Positions 31,801-40,632 of a stretch of DNA of 64,000 nt are shown here, piece after piece. The DNA is from Clostridiales bacterium. GTDB taxonomy: Bacteria; Bacillota; Clostridia; Lachnospirales; Lachnospiraceae. The stretch spans positions 1 to 64,000 of the forward strand of contig JAJQCD010000033.1 of assembly GCA_021202925.1 (NCBI GenBank), read 5' to 3'. The notes below the pieces were generated by a model. The model saw only the letters and a program-made list of their open reading frames with translations, had not been told where the DNA came from and did no database searches. The number at the start of each line of letters is the position of its first letter. Positions within the stretch are counted from its first letter, which is position 1. Position numbers and translations under genes: made by a program.

Positions 31801-32929
31801 CATTCCGATAGGTCGGCAGCACCGCCTTCAGCATCCGGTGCTGCTCCATCAGTTTCTCATATTTCTCCCGAAACGAAGAAATATGCGCGGAACCGTCCAG
31901 ACTCAGCGCCGCTTTTTCCACATACCGCATCCAGGTCATCCTCGGCGTTACGCTGCGCTCATCCGCCGCGTCATCCGCACGCTGCAGAACCTCCTGAATC
32001 CGCTCAACCTTTCCCCCTTCACGCACCTCCCGGACCAGCTGTTCCGGCACCATCCGCTCACAGATGCAGGTGCGGATCTGAAATTCCTCACGACGGGTTT
32101 TGTTGTATTTGATATAGATCCGGATATCGCTTCCGCGAATCTGTCGACTGTCCCTGCTCCAGAAGACCAGATACGAATTCGCATACTGATCAAACAGCTC
32201 TGCCTCACACACCGCGTCAAACTTCTCCCCCATATCCATCATGTGATACGGCGGATAATCGTAAGCCGGCGTCACGCGGGTCAGGTCTCCCTTTTTGGGC
32301 AGGTAAAAGTCTGAATAGATCCCGGTCGGCGTCCGGTAATCCGGCATGGGATAATAGAAACGCATCCGCATCCGCCCGGATTCCTTCTCCTCCAGAAGCT
32401 CCGAAAGCTGCTTTTTGGTCAGTGCGTTTTCCTCCTCACGGCTGCCCGCAAAATACTTCATACCAAGGGCGTTCGCCGCCGCCACAATCAGCACACCGCT
32501 GTCCTTTAAGAGCGCCTTCGCCGCCTCAATGTTTTCCCGATACGGCGCAAACAGCGTCCCGGCAAAGACCACATAATCATAACGTTTATCTCCGGCCCGG
32601 TCCCGATATTCCCGCAGGCTTCCCCTCTCATAGCGGATATTCGCCGCTCCCGGATTGCGCATCCGCACCGTCTCAAGGGTGCTCTCCTCCTCGTCGAGCA
32701 CCGTCACCTGTTTCACGCAGGTACGAAAGAGACCGGTCATCGCGCCGTAGTCCGCCCCCACCTGCAAAAGCGTCCCCTCCGGATTGAAATCATACCATTC
32801 CAGTAACGTTTCCCGCTGTCCGGAAAGGGCGTAAAGAAGGTCCAGCCGCTCATTTCCCGTCAGAATCTCTTTGATATCACCATGATGCTCCTTTAAGAGC
32901 GCCTGTATTTCCTCGTCAATTCTTCTCAT
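28877..32929 (-). CDS. 1350-aa multidomain protein: SAM methyltransferase, kinase-like domain, coiled coil, GT2, GT4
   Basis: MTase LLQVGADYGAMTGLF; kinase-like VYFQYLVGETMAERL, SNIDALFENMILTDGGIYCLDYEW; heptad-rich DLSRARERIEQMKIHSREKDVEIRKITEIQ; GT2 VSIVIPVYNQIAYTYACLLSILEHT..FLNNDTQVTEGWL; GT4 VVPLRYGAGVKGKVVEALYNGAPIITTSVGAEGIP. Confidence 0.8.
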   Translation of the reverse strand: MRRIDEEIQALLKEHHGDIKEILTGNERLDLLYALSGQRETLLEWYDFNPEGTLLQVGADYGAMTGLFRTCVKQVTVLDEEESTLETVRMRNPGAANIRYERGSLREYRDRAGDKRYDYVVFAGTLFAPYRENIEAAKALLKDSGVLIVAAANALGMKYFAGSREEENALTKKQLSELLEEKESGRMRMRFYYPMPDYRTPTGIYSDFYLPKKGDLTRVTPAYDYPPYHMMDMGEKFDAVCEAELFDQYANSYLVFWSRDSRQIRGSDIRIYIKYNKTRREEFQIRTCICERMVPEQLVREVREGGKVERIQEVLQRADDAADERSVTPRMTWMRYVEKAALSLDGSAHISSFREKYEKLMEQHRMLKAVLPTYRNDRNAVYFQYLVGETMAERLGAQIVDGELPLPALTEAMDQIYDINAHCRSAFLRTDAFMEVFGADLEESELALLDQDTACAVSNIDALFENMILTDGGIYCLDYEWVFLFPVPEHYVKYRILYYFYEQYASVLNRTDLPSMLDAFDITPEMAAICQKMESNFQNYVHGENQQLYLGNYMVYSRGIREIRQTESDLSRARERIEQMKIHSREKDVEIRKITEIQRLTNNHVTNLETMIRDLRHEIDEMGKTLTYLNSHEAILSKCRRRLGDKFNEKYPRGSVQRKKLQYQKEYLLHPLRSRKLYGTPEGKNLRDGDFCIGDIYREHGKLHMEKAENPTVSIVIPVYNQIAYTYACLLSILEHTKDVSYEVIIADDVSTDGTERLSDFAEGLVICRNSTNQGFLRNCNNAARHAKGRYVMFLNNDTQVTEGWLSSLVNLIESDPTIGMVGSKLVYPDGRLQEAGGIIWSDGSGWNYGRLDDPDKPEYNYVKDVDYISGAAILLSTALWKQIGGFDTRFAPAYCEDSDLAFAVRKAGLRVVYQPLSKVIHFEGISNGTDVQGTGLKRYQVVNAKKLREKWAEELKLQCENTGNPDPFRARERSMGKKIILVVDHYVPTYDRDAGSKTTFQYLKMFLKKGYQVKFLGDNFMHEEPYTTTLEQMGIEVLYGPEYQTKIWEWLRNHGDDIAVAYLNRPHIASKYIDYILDNTDTKVIYYGHDLHFLRESREYQITGDPKIREDAEYWKSVELTLMSKAAVSYYPSYVERDAIREIDPTINVKDITAYVYDEFRDDINEDFAKREGLLFVGGFAHPPNADAVLWFAQEIYPRIRQRFEADGQTPPDFLVVGSRVTDEIRALQQPGNGIVIRGFVTEEELAQLYATCRIVVVPLRYGAGVKGKVVEALYNGAPIITTSVGAEGIPQVEDVLLVEDGAERFAEAVVALYQDTDACRKLCRKTQSYIRRHFSVDAAWRMIEEDFA

Positions 32930-34310
32930 CTTCGCTGTCCTTCCTTGTCACATGGACTTCGGATTCCATATCATAAACGCCCACGGTATTCTTGTTTGAA
33001 ATCACCGTAATATTCGCCACATCATACAGGCGGTGATACACCGTATGCTCTCCCTGTTCAAATCCTGTGCAGCTCATGGAAAGCAGATATTCGCCGCCCT
33101 GCAGCGTCATCTTCTGGCGGAAAGTCACTTCATATTCATCGCCGTTTTTCACCGGACGAATGTCCACGCCTTCAAACATGGTATTCGTCCCGCTCAGATC
33201 CGTCCCCTTCTTATCCTTGATCGTATAAGTGAAAATCGGCGCCTCGATCGGTTCAAAGAAACGAATCTTCTCACGAATCTCAAAATACTCGCCCTTCAGC
33301 AACAGGTTTGTCAGATTTCCCCGCTCATCAAACAGTCCCAGATCGTAAATCTCCGCTTTGCCATTGCCATACTCGGTCCGACTGGGATTGATCGTAATAT
33401 GATCCCGCATCAGCCCGCTATGCGAACGCTTTCCTGCAGACGCGGTTCCTTTTCCTGCGCCGCTTTTCTCTGCCCGGTCTGCTCCTTCTGCCGCGCCACC
33501 CGCTTCCAGCATTCCCCCGGAGAAATCATTCATCTCCTCCAGTTCCTCTTCGAGCGCATCCAGCTGATTCGCCAGAATCTTCTTGTACAGATCGACCATC
33601 TTTCCCGGCGCGCCCTCGGTGACAAAATTCCCCTTATTCAGCAGGATCACCCGGTCACAATATTTGATTACGCTTCCCATGTCGTGCGTCACCATCAGGA
33701 TCGTCGTCCCGTTCCGGCGAATCTCCTCCATCCTCCGATAACACTTCGACTGAAAAAACACATCGCCCACGGAAAGCGCCTCGTCCACGATCAGAATCTC
33801 CGGATCGACATTGATCGCCAGCGCGAACGCCAGCCGCACAAACATACCACTCGAATAGGTCTTCACCGGCTGATACACAAAATCCCCGATATCCGCAAAC
33901 TCCAGAATATCCGGCAGCTTTTCATCCATCTGTTTCCTGGAAAACCCCATCATCGTCCCGTTCATATAGACATTTTCGATACCCGTATAGTCCATATTGA
34001 ATCCCGCTCCCAGCTCCAGGAGCGCCGAAATCACGCCCGTCACCCGCACCGTTCCGCTCGTCGGCGTCAGAACGCCCGTGATGATCTTCAGAATCGTCGA
34101 CTTGCCCGACCCGTTTGTGCCGATGATCCCCACCGTCTCACCCTTCTTTACCCGAAACGAAATGTCATTCAAAGCAAAAAAATCCCGATGATAATTTCGG
34201 TGCGTCAGGCTCAGCGACTCCTTCAGGCGGTCGATGGGCTTCTCGTATAATTTATAAATCTTGCTGACATCCTCTACCTGGATGGCATACTCTGTATCCT
34301 CTGACATCAA
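32916..34310 (-). CDS. wzt: ABC transporter ATPase of polysaccharide exporter, Wzt-like with C-terminal glycan-binding-like domain
   Basis: GTNGSGKSTILKIITGVLTPTSG, YSSGMFVRLAFALAINVDPEILIVDEALSVGD; C-terminal YGNGKAEIYDLGLFDERGNL..GTDLSGTNTMFEGV resembles Wzt_C. Confidence 0.88.
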   Translation of the reverse strand: MMSEDTEYAIQVEDVSKIYKLYEKPIDRLKESLSLTHRNYHRDFFALNDISFRVKKGETVGIIGTNGSGKSTILKIITGVLTPTSGTVRVTGVISALLELGAGFNMDYTGIENVYMNGTMMGFSRKQMDEKLPDILEFADIGDFVYQPVKTYSSGMFVRLAFALAINVDPEILIVDEALSVGDVFFQSKCYRRMEEIRRNGTTILMVTHDMGSVIKYCDRVILLNKGNFVTEGAPGKMVDLYKKILANQLDALEEELEEMNDFSGGMLEAGGAAEGADRAEKSGAGKGTASAGKRSHSGLMRDHITINPSRTEYGNGKAEIYDLGLFDERGNLTNLLLKGEYFEIREKIRFFEPIEAPIFTYTIKDKKGTDLSGTNTMFEGVDIRPVKNGDEYEVTFRQKMTLQGGEYLLSMSCTGFEQGEHTVYHRLYDVANITVISNKNTVGVYDMESEVHVTRKDSEDEKN

Positions 34311-34408
34311 ACAGTCTGCTCCTTATTCATCGTGTATGCGGCCACGCTCCATTCAGGGAACGCCGGGCCGTTCCGATTCCCGAACCTTACAACTATTACG
34401 CACCAATC

Positions 34409-34437
34409 ACTATATCATTTCTTACATGTGATTTCAA
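34409..34437 (-). promoter_or_regulatory. Candidate sigma-A promoter for wzt operon
   Basis: Minus strand TTGAAA-N17-TATAGT. Confidence 0.6.
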
Positions 34438-34522
34438 GGAAAAGTTCCCCACGCCGCCGGTAAAGTCCGGCCAGGCCCGGCCATTGCGGTTGCTGAGAAC
34501 TCTTTGAGCCCGGAAAACGCCC

Positions 34523-34551
34523 TTGAAAAAATGGGGAATCCAGAGTATACT
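34523..34551 (+). promoter_or_regulatory. Candidate sigma-A promoter for divergent ATPase
   Basis: TTGAAA-N17-TATACT, -10 lying within palindrome AGTATACT, which recurs at 34559-34566. Confidence 0.65.
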
Positions 34552-34579
34552 ACTCGTAAGTATACTAGGAGGTATAGCG

Positions 34580-35974
34580 ATGATTGGAAGAGAAGCAGAA
34601 CTGGATCAGATTAGAAGGCTGAATGCCAATAACACGTTTGAATTTCTGGTCATGTATGGGAGAAGGCGCGTCGGAAAAACCACCATCCTTCAGGAATTTT
34701 CCCGCGAACAGGATGTCATTTTCTATTCTGCTCAGGAAAAAAATGACAGTCTGAATCTGCATGATTTTTCCAGAACCATACAGCTCCATTTCGATGGATC
34801 GTTTATCGCGTCCTTTCCTTCCTGGGAAGACGCTTTCTCCTATATCACCAGAAAATCGACCGAAGGAAAAACCGTCCTGATCATTGATGAATTTCCATTT
34901 ATGGCCGGGCCAAATCCTTCTATTAAAAGTATGCTCCAGCATGAAATCGACCATCATTGGAAGGAACTCAACCTCTTCCTCATTTTATGCGGGTCCAGTG
35001 TAAGCTTTATGGTCAATGACATCATGGGATATGAAAGCCCGCTGTATGGCCGCGCGACGTTCTCCATGGAAGTATTGCCGTTCGACTATCTGGACAGCGC
35101 CAGATTTTTCCCTGAATATTCGACAGAGGAAAAGCTGATCACATATGGGATACTTGGCGGAATTCCACGTTATCTCATCGATTTCTCTTCCCAATGTTCC
35201 ATCCGCGAAAACCTGGAAACAAAGATTCTGAACAACGGCGCTTTTTTAAATGATGAGCCCATGATGCTTCTGCGAATGGAATTACGGGAACTCAACGTAT
35301 ACAACAGCATTCTGGAGGCCATTGCGCGAGGCTGCAACAAAGTAACAGAAATTGCCGACTGTATCCATGAAGATAAAAGCAAATGCAGCAAATATATCGC
35401 AACGCTGCAGACCATTCGTCTGATAGAAAAAAGGGTTCCATGCGGCGAACCGGAGACGAGTAAAAAGACAATTTATACGCTGACCGACAATTTTTATCGT
35501 TTCTGGTACCATTATATTTTCCCAAACAAAAGCTACTATGATCTGCTCGGATCGGCAGAGGCGGCAGAAGAAATCATGAACGATCTTTCCGATTTCATGG
35601 GACTGGCTTTTGAAGATATCTGCAGACAATATCTGATCCGACAGGCGAAGCTCCGGAAGCTGCCATTCATCCCGGCGCATCTCGGTAAATGGTGGGGCAA
35701 TAATCCAGCCATCAAAGCACAGGATGATATTGACCTGCTGGCACTGAACAAAAAGAAAACCGAAGCGATTTTCTGTGAATGCAAATTTACCAGTCGGCCT
35801 ATGCCCATGGAAGAATACGACGATCTGCTGACGGCATCCGGAGCCTTCCCGAATGTTACGAAAAAACATTACCTGTTTATCAGCCGGAGCGGTTTTACCG
35901 AGCCGGTTCGCGAACGGGCACAGAGGGAAGGTGTTACGCTTCTGACTGCGGAGGATTTGTTCTTCCCTGCATAG
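34580..35974 (+). CDS. Archaeal-type ATPase (PF01637-like) with C-terminal DUF234/nuclease-like domain
   Basis: MIGREAELDQIRRL, MYGRRRVGKTTILQEF, VLIIDEFPFM, C-terminal DIDLLALNKKKTEAIFCECKF. ATG 34580 with aggagg RBS; ORF-track ATG at 34523 coincides with the promoter -35. Confidence 0.85.
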   Translation: MIGREAELDQIRRLNANNTFEFLVMYGRRRVGKTTILQEFSREQDVIFYSAQEKNDSLNLHDFSRTIQLHFDGSFIASFPSWEDAFSYITRKSTEGKTVLIIDEFPFMAGPNPSIKSMLQHEIDHHWKELNLFLILCGSSVSFMVNDIMGYESPLYGRATFSMEVLPFDYLDSARFFPEYSTEEKLITYGILGGIPRYLIDFSSQCSIRENLETKILNNGAFLNDEPMMLLRMELRELNVYNSILEAIARGCNKVTEIADCIHEDKSKCSKYIATLQTIRLIEKRVPCGEPETSKKTIYTLTDNFYRFWYHYIFPNKSYYDLLGSAEAAEEIMNDLSDFMGLAFEDICRQYLIRQAKLRKLPFIPAHLGKWWGNNPAIKAQDDIDLLALNKKKTEAIFCECKFTSRPMPMEEYDDLLTASGAFPNVTKKHYLFISRSGFTEPVRERAQREGVTLLTAEDLFFPA

Positions 35975-35998
35975 AAAAAGAGCAGCATCCCGCTGCTC
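35972..35998 (-). terminator. Terminator of MATE gene
   Basis: Minus strand gagcagc-gggat-gctgctc-tttttct. Confidence 0.7.
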
Positions 35999-36006
35999 TC
36001 CGTCCC

Positions 36007-37359
36007 CTATTTCTCCATCTCTTTCCACACCGCTTTCAGCACAGACCGCGCATGAAAAACCGCGTATACGCAGGCGCCGATCTCGGAAATCCACAGGGCA
36101 TACCAGACGGAACCGATCCCGCCGGTCTGAGCCAGGAAGTATGCACACGGAATCAGCACAATAAACTGGCGGATCGCCGTGCCAAGCATATTGATCATTC
36201 CATTGCCGAGCCCGGATACGATATAGCCCAGCACCGTTGTCACCGACGCGAAGACAAAGGTCGGCGCAATGATGCGCAATGCCGGTACGCCCAACGCCAG
36301 CATTTCCTCGCTTGCAGAGAACAGGGATAATAGCGGTTCCGGGATAGCCAGAAAGATGATCGAAGCCACCACCGCGATCACAGTCGCCGCCGGAATCACC
36401 ACCCGCATCAGTTCTTCCACCCGCTTGCGGTTCTTTGAACCACAGCTGAACCCGGCAATCGGGATTGCCGCCTGCCCCAGCCCCTTCGTCGGCAGGAACA
36501 GGAAATTCTGCAGCTTGTAATAGACGCCGAAGAACGCAACTGCCGTACTCGAAAACGGCAGCAGGATCATATTCATCGCAATCACCATGATGCTGCCAAG
36601 CGCCTCCATGATGATGGTCGGCAAGCCAACCTTGAAAATCTTCATCAGAATTCCTGCGTCCAGATGATAACCCTGAATTTTCAGCTTCACCGTCGGATTC
36701 TTTGTTATGTTCAGCCAGACCGCCAGGAAAGCAGTCACCCACTGACCGATTACCGTCGCGATCGCGGCACCGACAATGCCCATTGCCGGGAATCCAAGCA
36801 ATCCGAAAATCATGATCGGATCCAGGACAATATTCGTCAAGGCGCCGGCCACCAGCGTAATCATGCTGCTGAACGTATCGCCGGTCGCCTGCAGGAAACG
36901 CTGGAACATTGTTCCAATAAAAGTACCGACACAGAACGTCATGCAGACAGACAGATATTGCTGGCAAAGGCCGCCAAGTACCTCATCTTTGGTAAACAGG
37001 CCGACAATCTGACTGCTGAATCCCAATCCCAGCACCATAAAGACCAGCGTTCCCACCAGAGACAGAAGCACTCCCGTCGTTGCGATCAGCTTAATTTCCT
37101 CTTTCCTCTGCGCTCCGATGCTCTGCGACAGAACCGCATTGATGCCAACGCTTGTTCCAACCGAGAACGCAATCATCAGAAGCTGCACCGGAAATGCCAG
37201 CGAAGTGGCAGTCAGCGCGTTCTCACTCAGCCGGGCAACGAAAATGCTGTCCACAATGTTGTAAAGGGACTGCACCAGCAGCGAGACCATCATCGGCCAG
37301 GACATGTCGAAGACCAGCTTCGGCATTGGCATCGTCCCCATCTTATTCAGTTTTTCCAT
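36007..37359 (-). CDS. MATE family efflux transporter
   Basis: MSWPMMVSLLVQSLYNIVDSIFVARLSENALTATSLAFP, multiple TMs. Confidence 0.92.
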   Translation of the reverse strand: MEKLNKMGTMPMPKLVFDMSWPMMVSLLVQSLYNIVDSIFVARLSENALTATSLAFPVQLLMIAFSVGTSVGINAVLSQSIGAQRKEEIKLIATTGVLLSLVGTLVFMVLGLGFSSQIVGLFTKDEVLGGLCQQYLSVCMTFCVGTFIGTMFQRFLQATGDTFSSMITLVAGALTNIVLDPIMIFGLLGFPAMGIVGAAIATVIGQWVTAFLAVWLNITKNPTVKLKIQGYHLDAGILMKIFKVGLPTIIMEALGSIMVIAMNMILLPFSSTAVAFFGVYYKLQNFLFLPTKGLGQAAIPIAGFSCGSKNRKRVEELMRVVIPAATVIAVVASIIFLAIPEPLLSLFSASEEMLALGVPALRIIAPTFVFASVTTVLGYIVSGLGNGMINMLGTAIRQFIVLIPCAYFLAQTGGIGSVWYALWISEIGACVYAVFHARSVLKAVWKEMEK

Positions 37360-37507
37360 GGTTCTTTCCTCTTTTCCAGATAACTATATTACACTCAGAT
37401 GGCGCCTGCCGTCCTCACGGCAGACGCCACAATATTTTAACAGAATCCGCAAAAACTTGCAAGAATCCAGAACCATTCTTTCACTTATTAAAGTGTTTCC
37501 TGTCTGA

Positions 37508-39562
37508 TCAATCCCCGCTTCCCGGCTTCTCCCGCAACCACTCCCGCAGATTCGCGGTCAACCGCCGCACCAGCCGATGATCTGTTCCGGACGCCGTAAC
37601 CCCGATCACCACATCTTTCTTCCTTGCAATCGCGGGGAAGTAAAAATCACATTGTTCCTTCTCACCGGCGTCATTCACCGGGATTCCCCGTTCCCGGCAC
37701 TGCCGGACAATCTCCACATTCAGACCGGCGTCATCTGTCGCTGCCAGAACCAGGTCCACGTCGTCCAGATCCTCTGTCTCAAACGGCCGCCGCATCCAGC
37801 AAATCCTTCCGTCCGCATCCAGATTCTCCATTTCTTGCGTGCCCTCAGGCGCCGTCACCAGGATTTCCGCACCGAAATCAGCCAGGACAGCCGCGCGCCG
37901 GGATGCTATGCTTCCCGCGCCTACGATCCGGATCTTCTTTCCGGTCAGATCAACGAACAAAGGAAAATAACCGTGGCCACCCGCACATGGCTCATGCGCC
38001 GCTTCCGCATCCGCAAGTATCGCCGCACATATCCCCTCAGCCGTGTATTCTGTAGCTTCCCCGCAGACTGATAATCCCGCCTCACGGGCGGCTTTCGTCG
38101 TAGACGGACCGATGGAAATCAGCTTTGCCGTCATCTTCTGCGACGAGTCCAGCATCGAAGCAAGCGCCCGTACCGCCGAAGCGCTCGCGACCGTCACATA
38201 ATCCACCTGCCCGATCAGGCGGTTCACTTCCTCCCGCCTGCGCTCATCCACCCACGTCTCATAGAGGGAAACATCGGTAAAGGAAATGCCTGCCTCACGA
38301 AGCTTCTCCGGCAGCACCGGCGAGCCCTCCTTTGCCCGCATCAGAACCACCCGCTCGTCCCCGGCAAGAGTCGGAATCCACTCACGCGCCAGATCGGCAC
38401 TCGAAAACGACTCCGGCACAAAATCGCACTGAAATCCGTGCGCTGCCAGCACCTCTGCCGTCTTTTGGCCGATGGCCGCGAATTTCAGATGCATGAGCCG
38501 TCGCAGGTCCATCCCCTGCCGTTTCATTGCCGTAAAGAAAAGCTCCACACCGTTGCCGCTGGTAAAGACCATCCACTGGTATCGTTCCAGATGAGCAAAT
38601 ACATCCCGCATCTGCTCCGTCCAGAGCGGCCGGCTTTCAATCAGACTGACCGTTACCGTCTCTGCACCGGCCGACTGCAATTTCTTCTCCAGTTCCCGGC
38701 AGAAAGACCGGGTACCGGTTGCAAGCACCCGCGTCCCGGCAAGCGCCCCTTTGCCGAACCAGTTCAGCCCCTCATGCAGCGCCGCCACCGGTCCGACAAC
38801 CGTGATCGCCGGGGTCTGCATTCCCTTCGTAGCGGCATCTTCGGCAACATGCCCGAGGTCAGAACGGAGTACCCGTTGCCGGGACGTCGTCCCGTTTTCA
38901 ACCACCGCCGCCGGAGTGGCCGGATCCTTCCCCTCCGCAATCAGGCGATCCGCAATCTCTCCCAGACGTCTCAGTCCCATCAGAAAGACCAGCGTGCCCT
39001 CACACCGGGCCAGCGCACCGTAATCCACCATTCCTTTCGCCTTACCGCCTCCCTCATGCCCGGTAATCACATGAAAGGATGACGCGAATCCCCGGTGCGT
39101 CACCGGAATCCCTGCATACGCCGGTACACTGTATGCCGATGAAACCCCTGGTACAATCTCATATGGAATGCCATGCTGCGCCAGCGCCAGCGCCTCTTCC
39201 CCGCCACGCCCAAAGACAAACGGATCCCCGCCCTTTAAACGGACGACTGCTTTTCCGGCCAGGGCATAACGCACCAACAGTCCGTTGATCGCTTCCTGCG
39301 ACATGGCGTGCATTCCTTCCCTCTTGCCTACATAGACCAGCTCCGCGTCCAGCCGCGCCTCATTCAAAATAGACCCGGAAATCAGATTGTCGTAAATCAC
39401 GACATCCGCTCTCCGGATCCGCTCCAGTCCCTTTCTGGTGAGCAAGCCGGCATCGCCCGGTCCCGCTCCAACCAGGCTGACCGGCAGGCAATATCCTTCT
39501 CCTGCCCGATCAGCCCGGTCCATCTGCTTATCATCTGAACGATTTCTGTTCCGCAGTTCCAT
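37508..39562 (-). CDS. Trifunctional siroheme enzyme: uroporphyrinogen-III C-methyltransferase / uroporphyrinogen-III synthase / precorrin-2 dehydrogenase
   Basis: Cob[54 protein letters not shown]. Hem[17 protein letters not shown]. Sir[38 protein letters not shown]. Confidence 0.9.
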   Translation of the reverse strand: MELRNRNRSDDKQMDRADRAGEGYCLPVSLVGAGPGDAGLLTRKGLERIRRADVVIYDNLISGSILNEARLDAELVYVGKREGMHAMSQEAINGLLVRYALAGKAVVRLKGGDPFVFGRGGEEALALAQHGIPYEIVPGVSSAYSVPAYAGIPVTHRGFASSFHVITGHEGGGKAKGMVDYGALARCEGTLVFLMGLRRLGEIADRLIAEGKDPATPAAVVENGTTSRQRVLRSDLGHVAEDAATKGMQTPAITVVGPVAALHEGLNWFGKGALAGTRVLATGTRSFCRELEKKLQSAGAETVTVSLIESRPLWTEQMRDVFAHLERYQWMVFTSGNGVELFFTAMKRQGMDLRRLMHLKFAAIGQKTAEVLAAHGFQCDFVPESFSSADLAREWIPTLAGDERVVLMRAKEGSPVLPEKLREAGISFTDVSLYETWVDERRREEVNRLIGQVDYVTVASASAVRALASMLDSSQKMTAKLISIGPSTTKAAREAGLSVCGEATEYTAEGICAAILADAEAAHEPCAGGHGYFPLFVDLTGKKIRIVGAGSIASRRAAVLADFGAEILVTAPEGTQEMENLDADGRICWMRRPFETEDLDDVDLVLAATDDAGLNVEIVRQCRERGIPVNDAGEKEQCDFYFPAIARKKDVVIGVTASGTDHRLVRRLTANLREWLREKPGSGD

Positions 39563-39564
39563 CC

Positions 39565-40632
39565 TTACTCCTCTTGAATCACCGCGTTATCCACAATCAG
39601 ATCCACTACTTTGTAAAGCAACGCACTCGCATCGACTGCCTCGTCGCCATATGTGCTCTGCAACGTCTCGACATCCGTGCCATACATCTCCGCCAGAGAC
39701 GCCCGGTCTTCGTCCGTAACCGTCAGCCCCTCCTGTGCAGTGATCTCGCTCACCAGCAATTCCTGGCGAATGGAATTCTCAGCCGCCGCCCGCAGCTGCT
39801 CCTGAAATTCTTCTTCCGTCATACCATAAATTCCCGCCAGCGACTCCATCGTCAGGCCGTACGCCTCCGACATGCTCTGATAATAACTCAGCTGATTCTG
39901 GTAAGTCTGCTCCACCGCATCTTCATTCAGTGTGAATTCCGAAGCATCAAGCACGATCTGAAACGCATCGTTCTGAAGCTGCTGTTCCGCCTGCGTCTCT
40001 TTCTGCTCTGTCAGGTCGCTTTTCGTCCCCTCACGGAATTCCTCTACCGTCGTATAGTCCGACACGCGACTGACAAAATCCGCATCCAGAACCGCATCCT
40101 TCTTCTCCTTGATGGCGTTGACCGTTACGTCAAAGACCACTGCCTGTCCGGCCAGGTCCGCATTCATGTAATCTTCCGGGAATGTGAGATTCAGACTCCG
40201 TTCCTCGCCCACGTTCGCGCCAATCAGGCCATCCTCAAAGCCGTCGATGAAGCTGCCGGAGCCCAGCTCCAGGTCGTATCCTTCCGCTGTCCCACCGTCA
40301 AAGGCTACGCCATCCTTCATCCCTACATAATCAATGTTCACGACATCGCCATTCTTCGCCGCCCGGTCGGTGATCTCGAGATATTCCGGATTGGCGTCCA
40401 GGATACTCTGAATCCGGGTCTCCAGTTCTTCCTCCGTCACCTCCGTGGACAGCTTCGTCACTTCCACGCCCAGGTACTCGCCGAGCTTCGTCACCTCGCC
40501 CAGATCGGTAATGACCTCCTCGGCCGCTTCTGCTGCCGTCGTCTCCTGTGTTTCTTCCTTTTTCGAACATCCCGCGGCGAACAGGGTCAGCGCCATGCCG
40601 CACAGGACTGCGTTTATAATCTGTCTTCTCAT
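39565..40632 (-). CDS. Lipoprotein PPIase, trigger-factor-like (FKBP-type core plus C-terminal domain)
   Basis: Lipobox LFAAGC; GDVVNIDYVGMKDGVAFDGGTAEGYDLELGSGSFIDGFEDGLIG; trigger-factor-C-like helices. Confidence 0.85.
   Translation of the reverse strand: MRRQIINAVLCGMALTLFAAGCSKKEETQETTAAEAAEEVITDLGEVTKLGEYLGVEVTKLSTEVTEEELETRIQSILDANPEYLEITDRAAKNGDVVNIDYVGMKDGVAFDGGTAEGYDLELGSGSFIDGFEDGLIGANVGEERSLNLTFPEDYMNADLAGQAVVFDVTVNAIKEKKDAVLDADFVSRVSDYTTVEEFREGTKSDLTEQKETQAEQQLQNDAFQIVLDASEFTLNEDAVEQTYQNQLSYYQSMSEAYGLTMESLAGIYGMTEEEFQEQLRAAAENSIRQELLVSEITAQEGLTVTDEDRASLAEMYGTDVETLQSTYGDEAVDASALLYKVVDLIVDNAVIQEE

Noticed and set aside
35282-36967. 561-aa minus ORF spanning the 34580 ATPase and MATE genes
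   Set aside because: Crosses two well-supported genes in other frames, low-complexity Arg/Gly/Asp composition, no domain signal.
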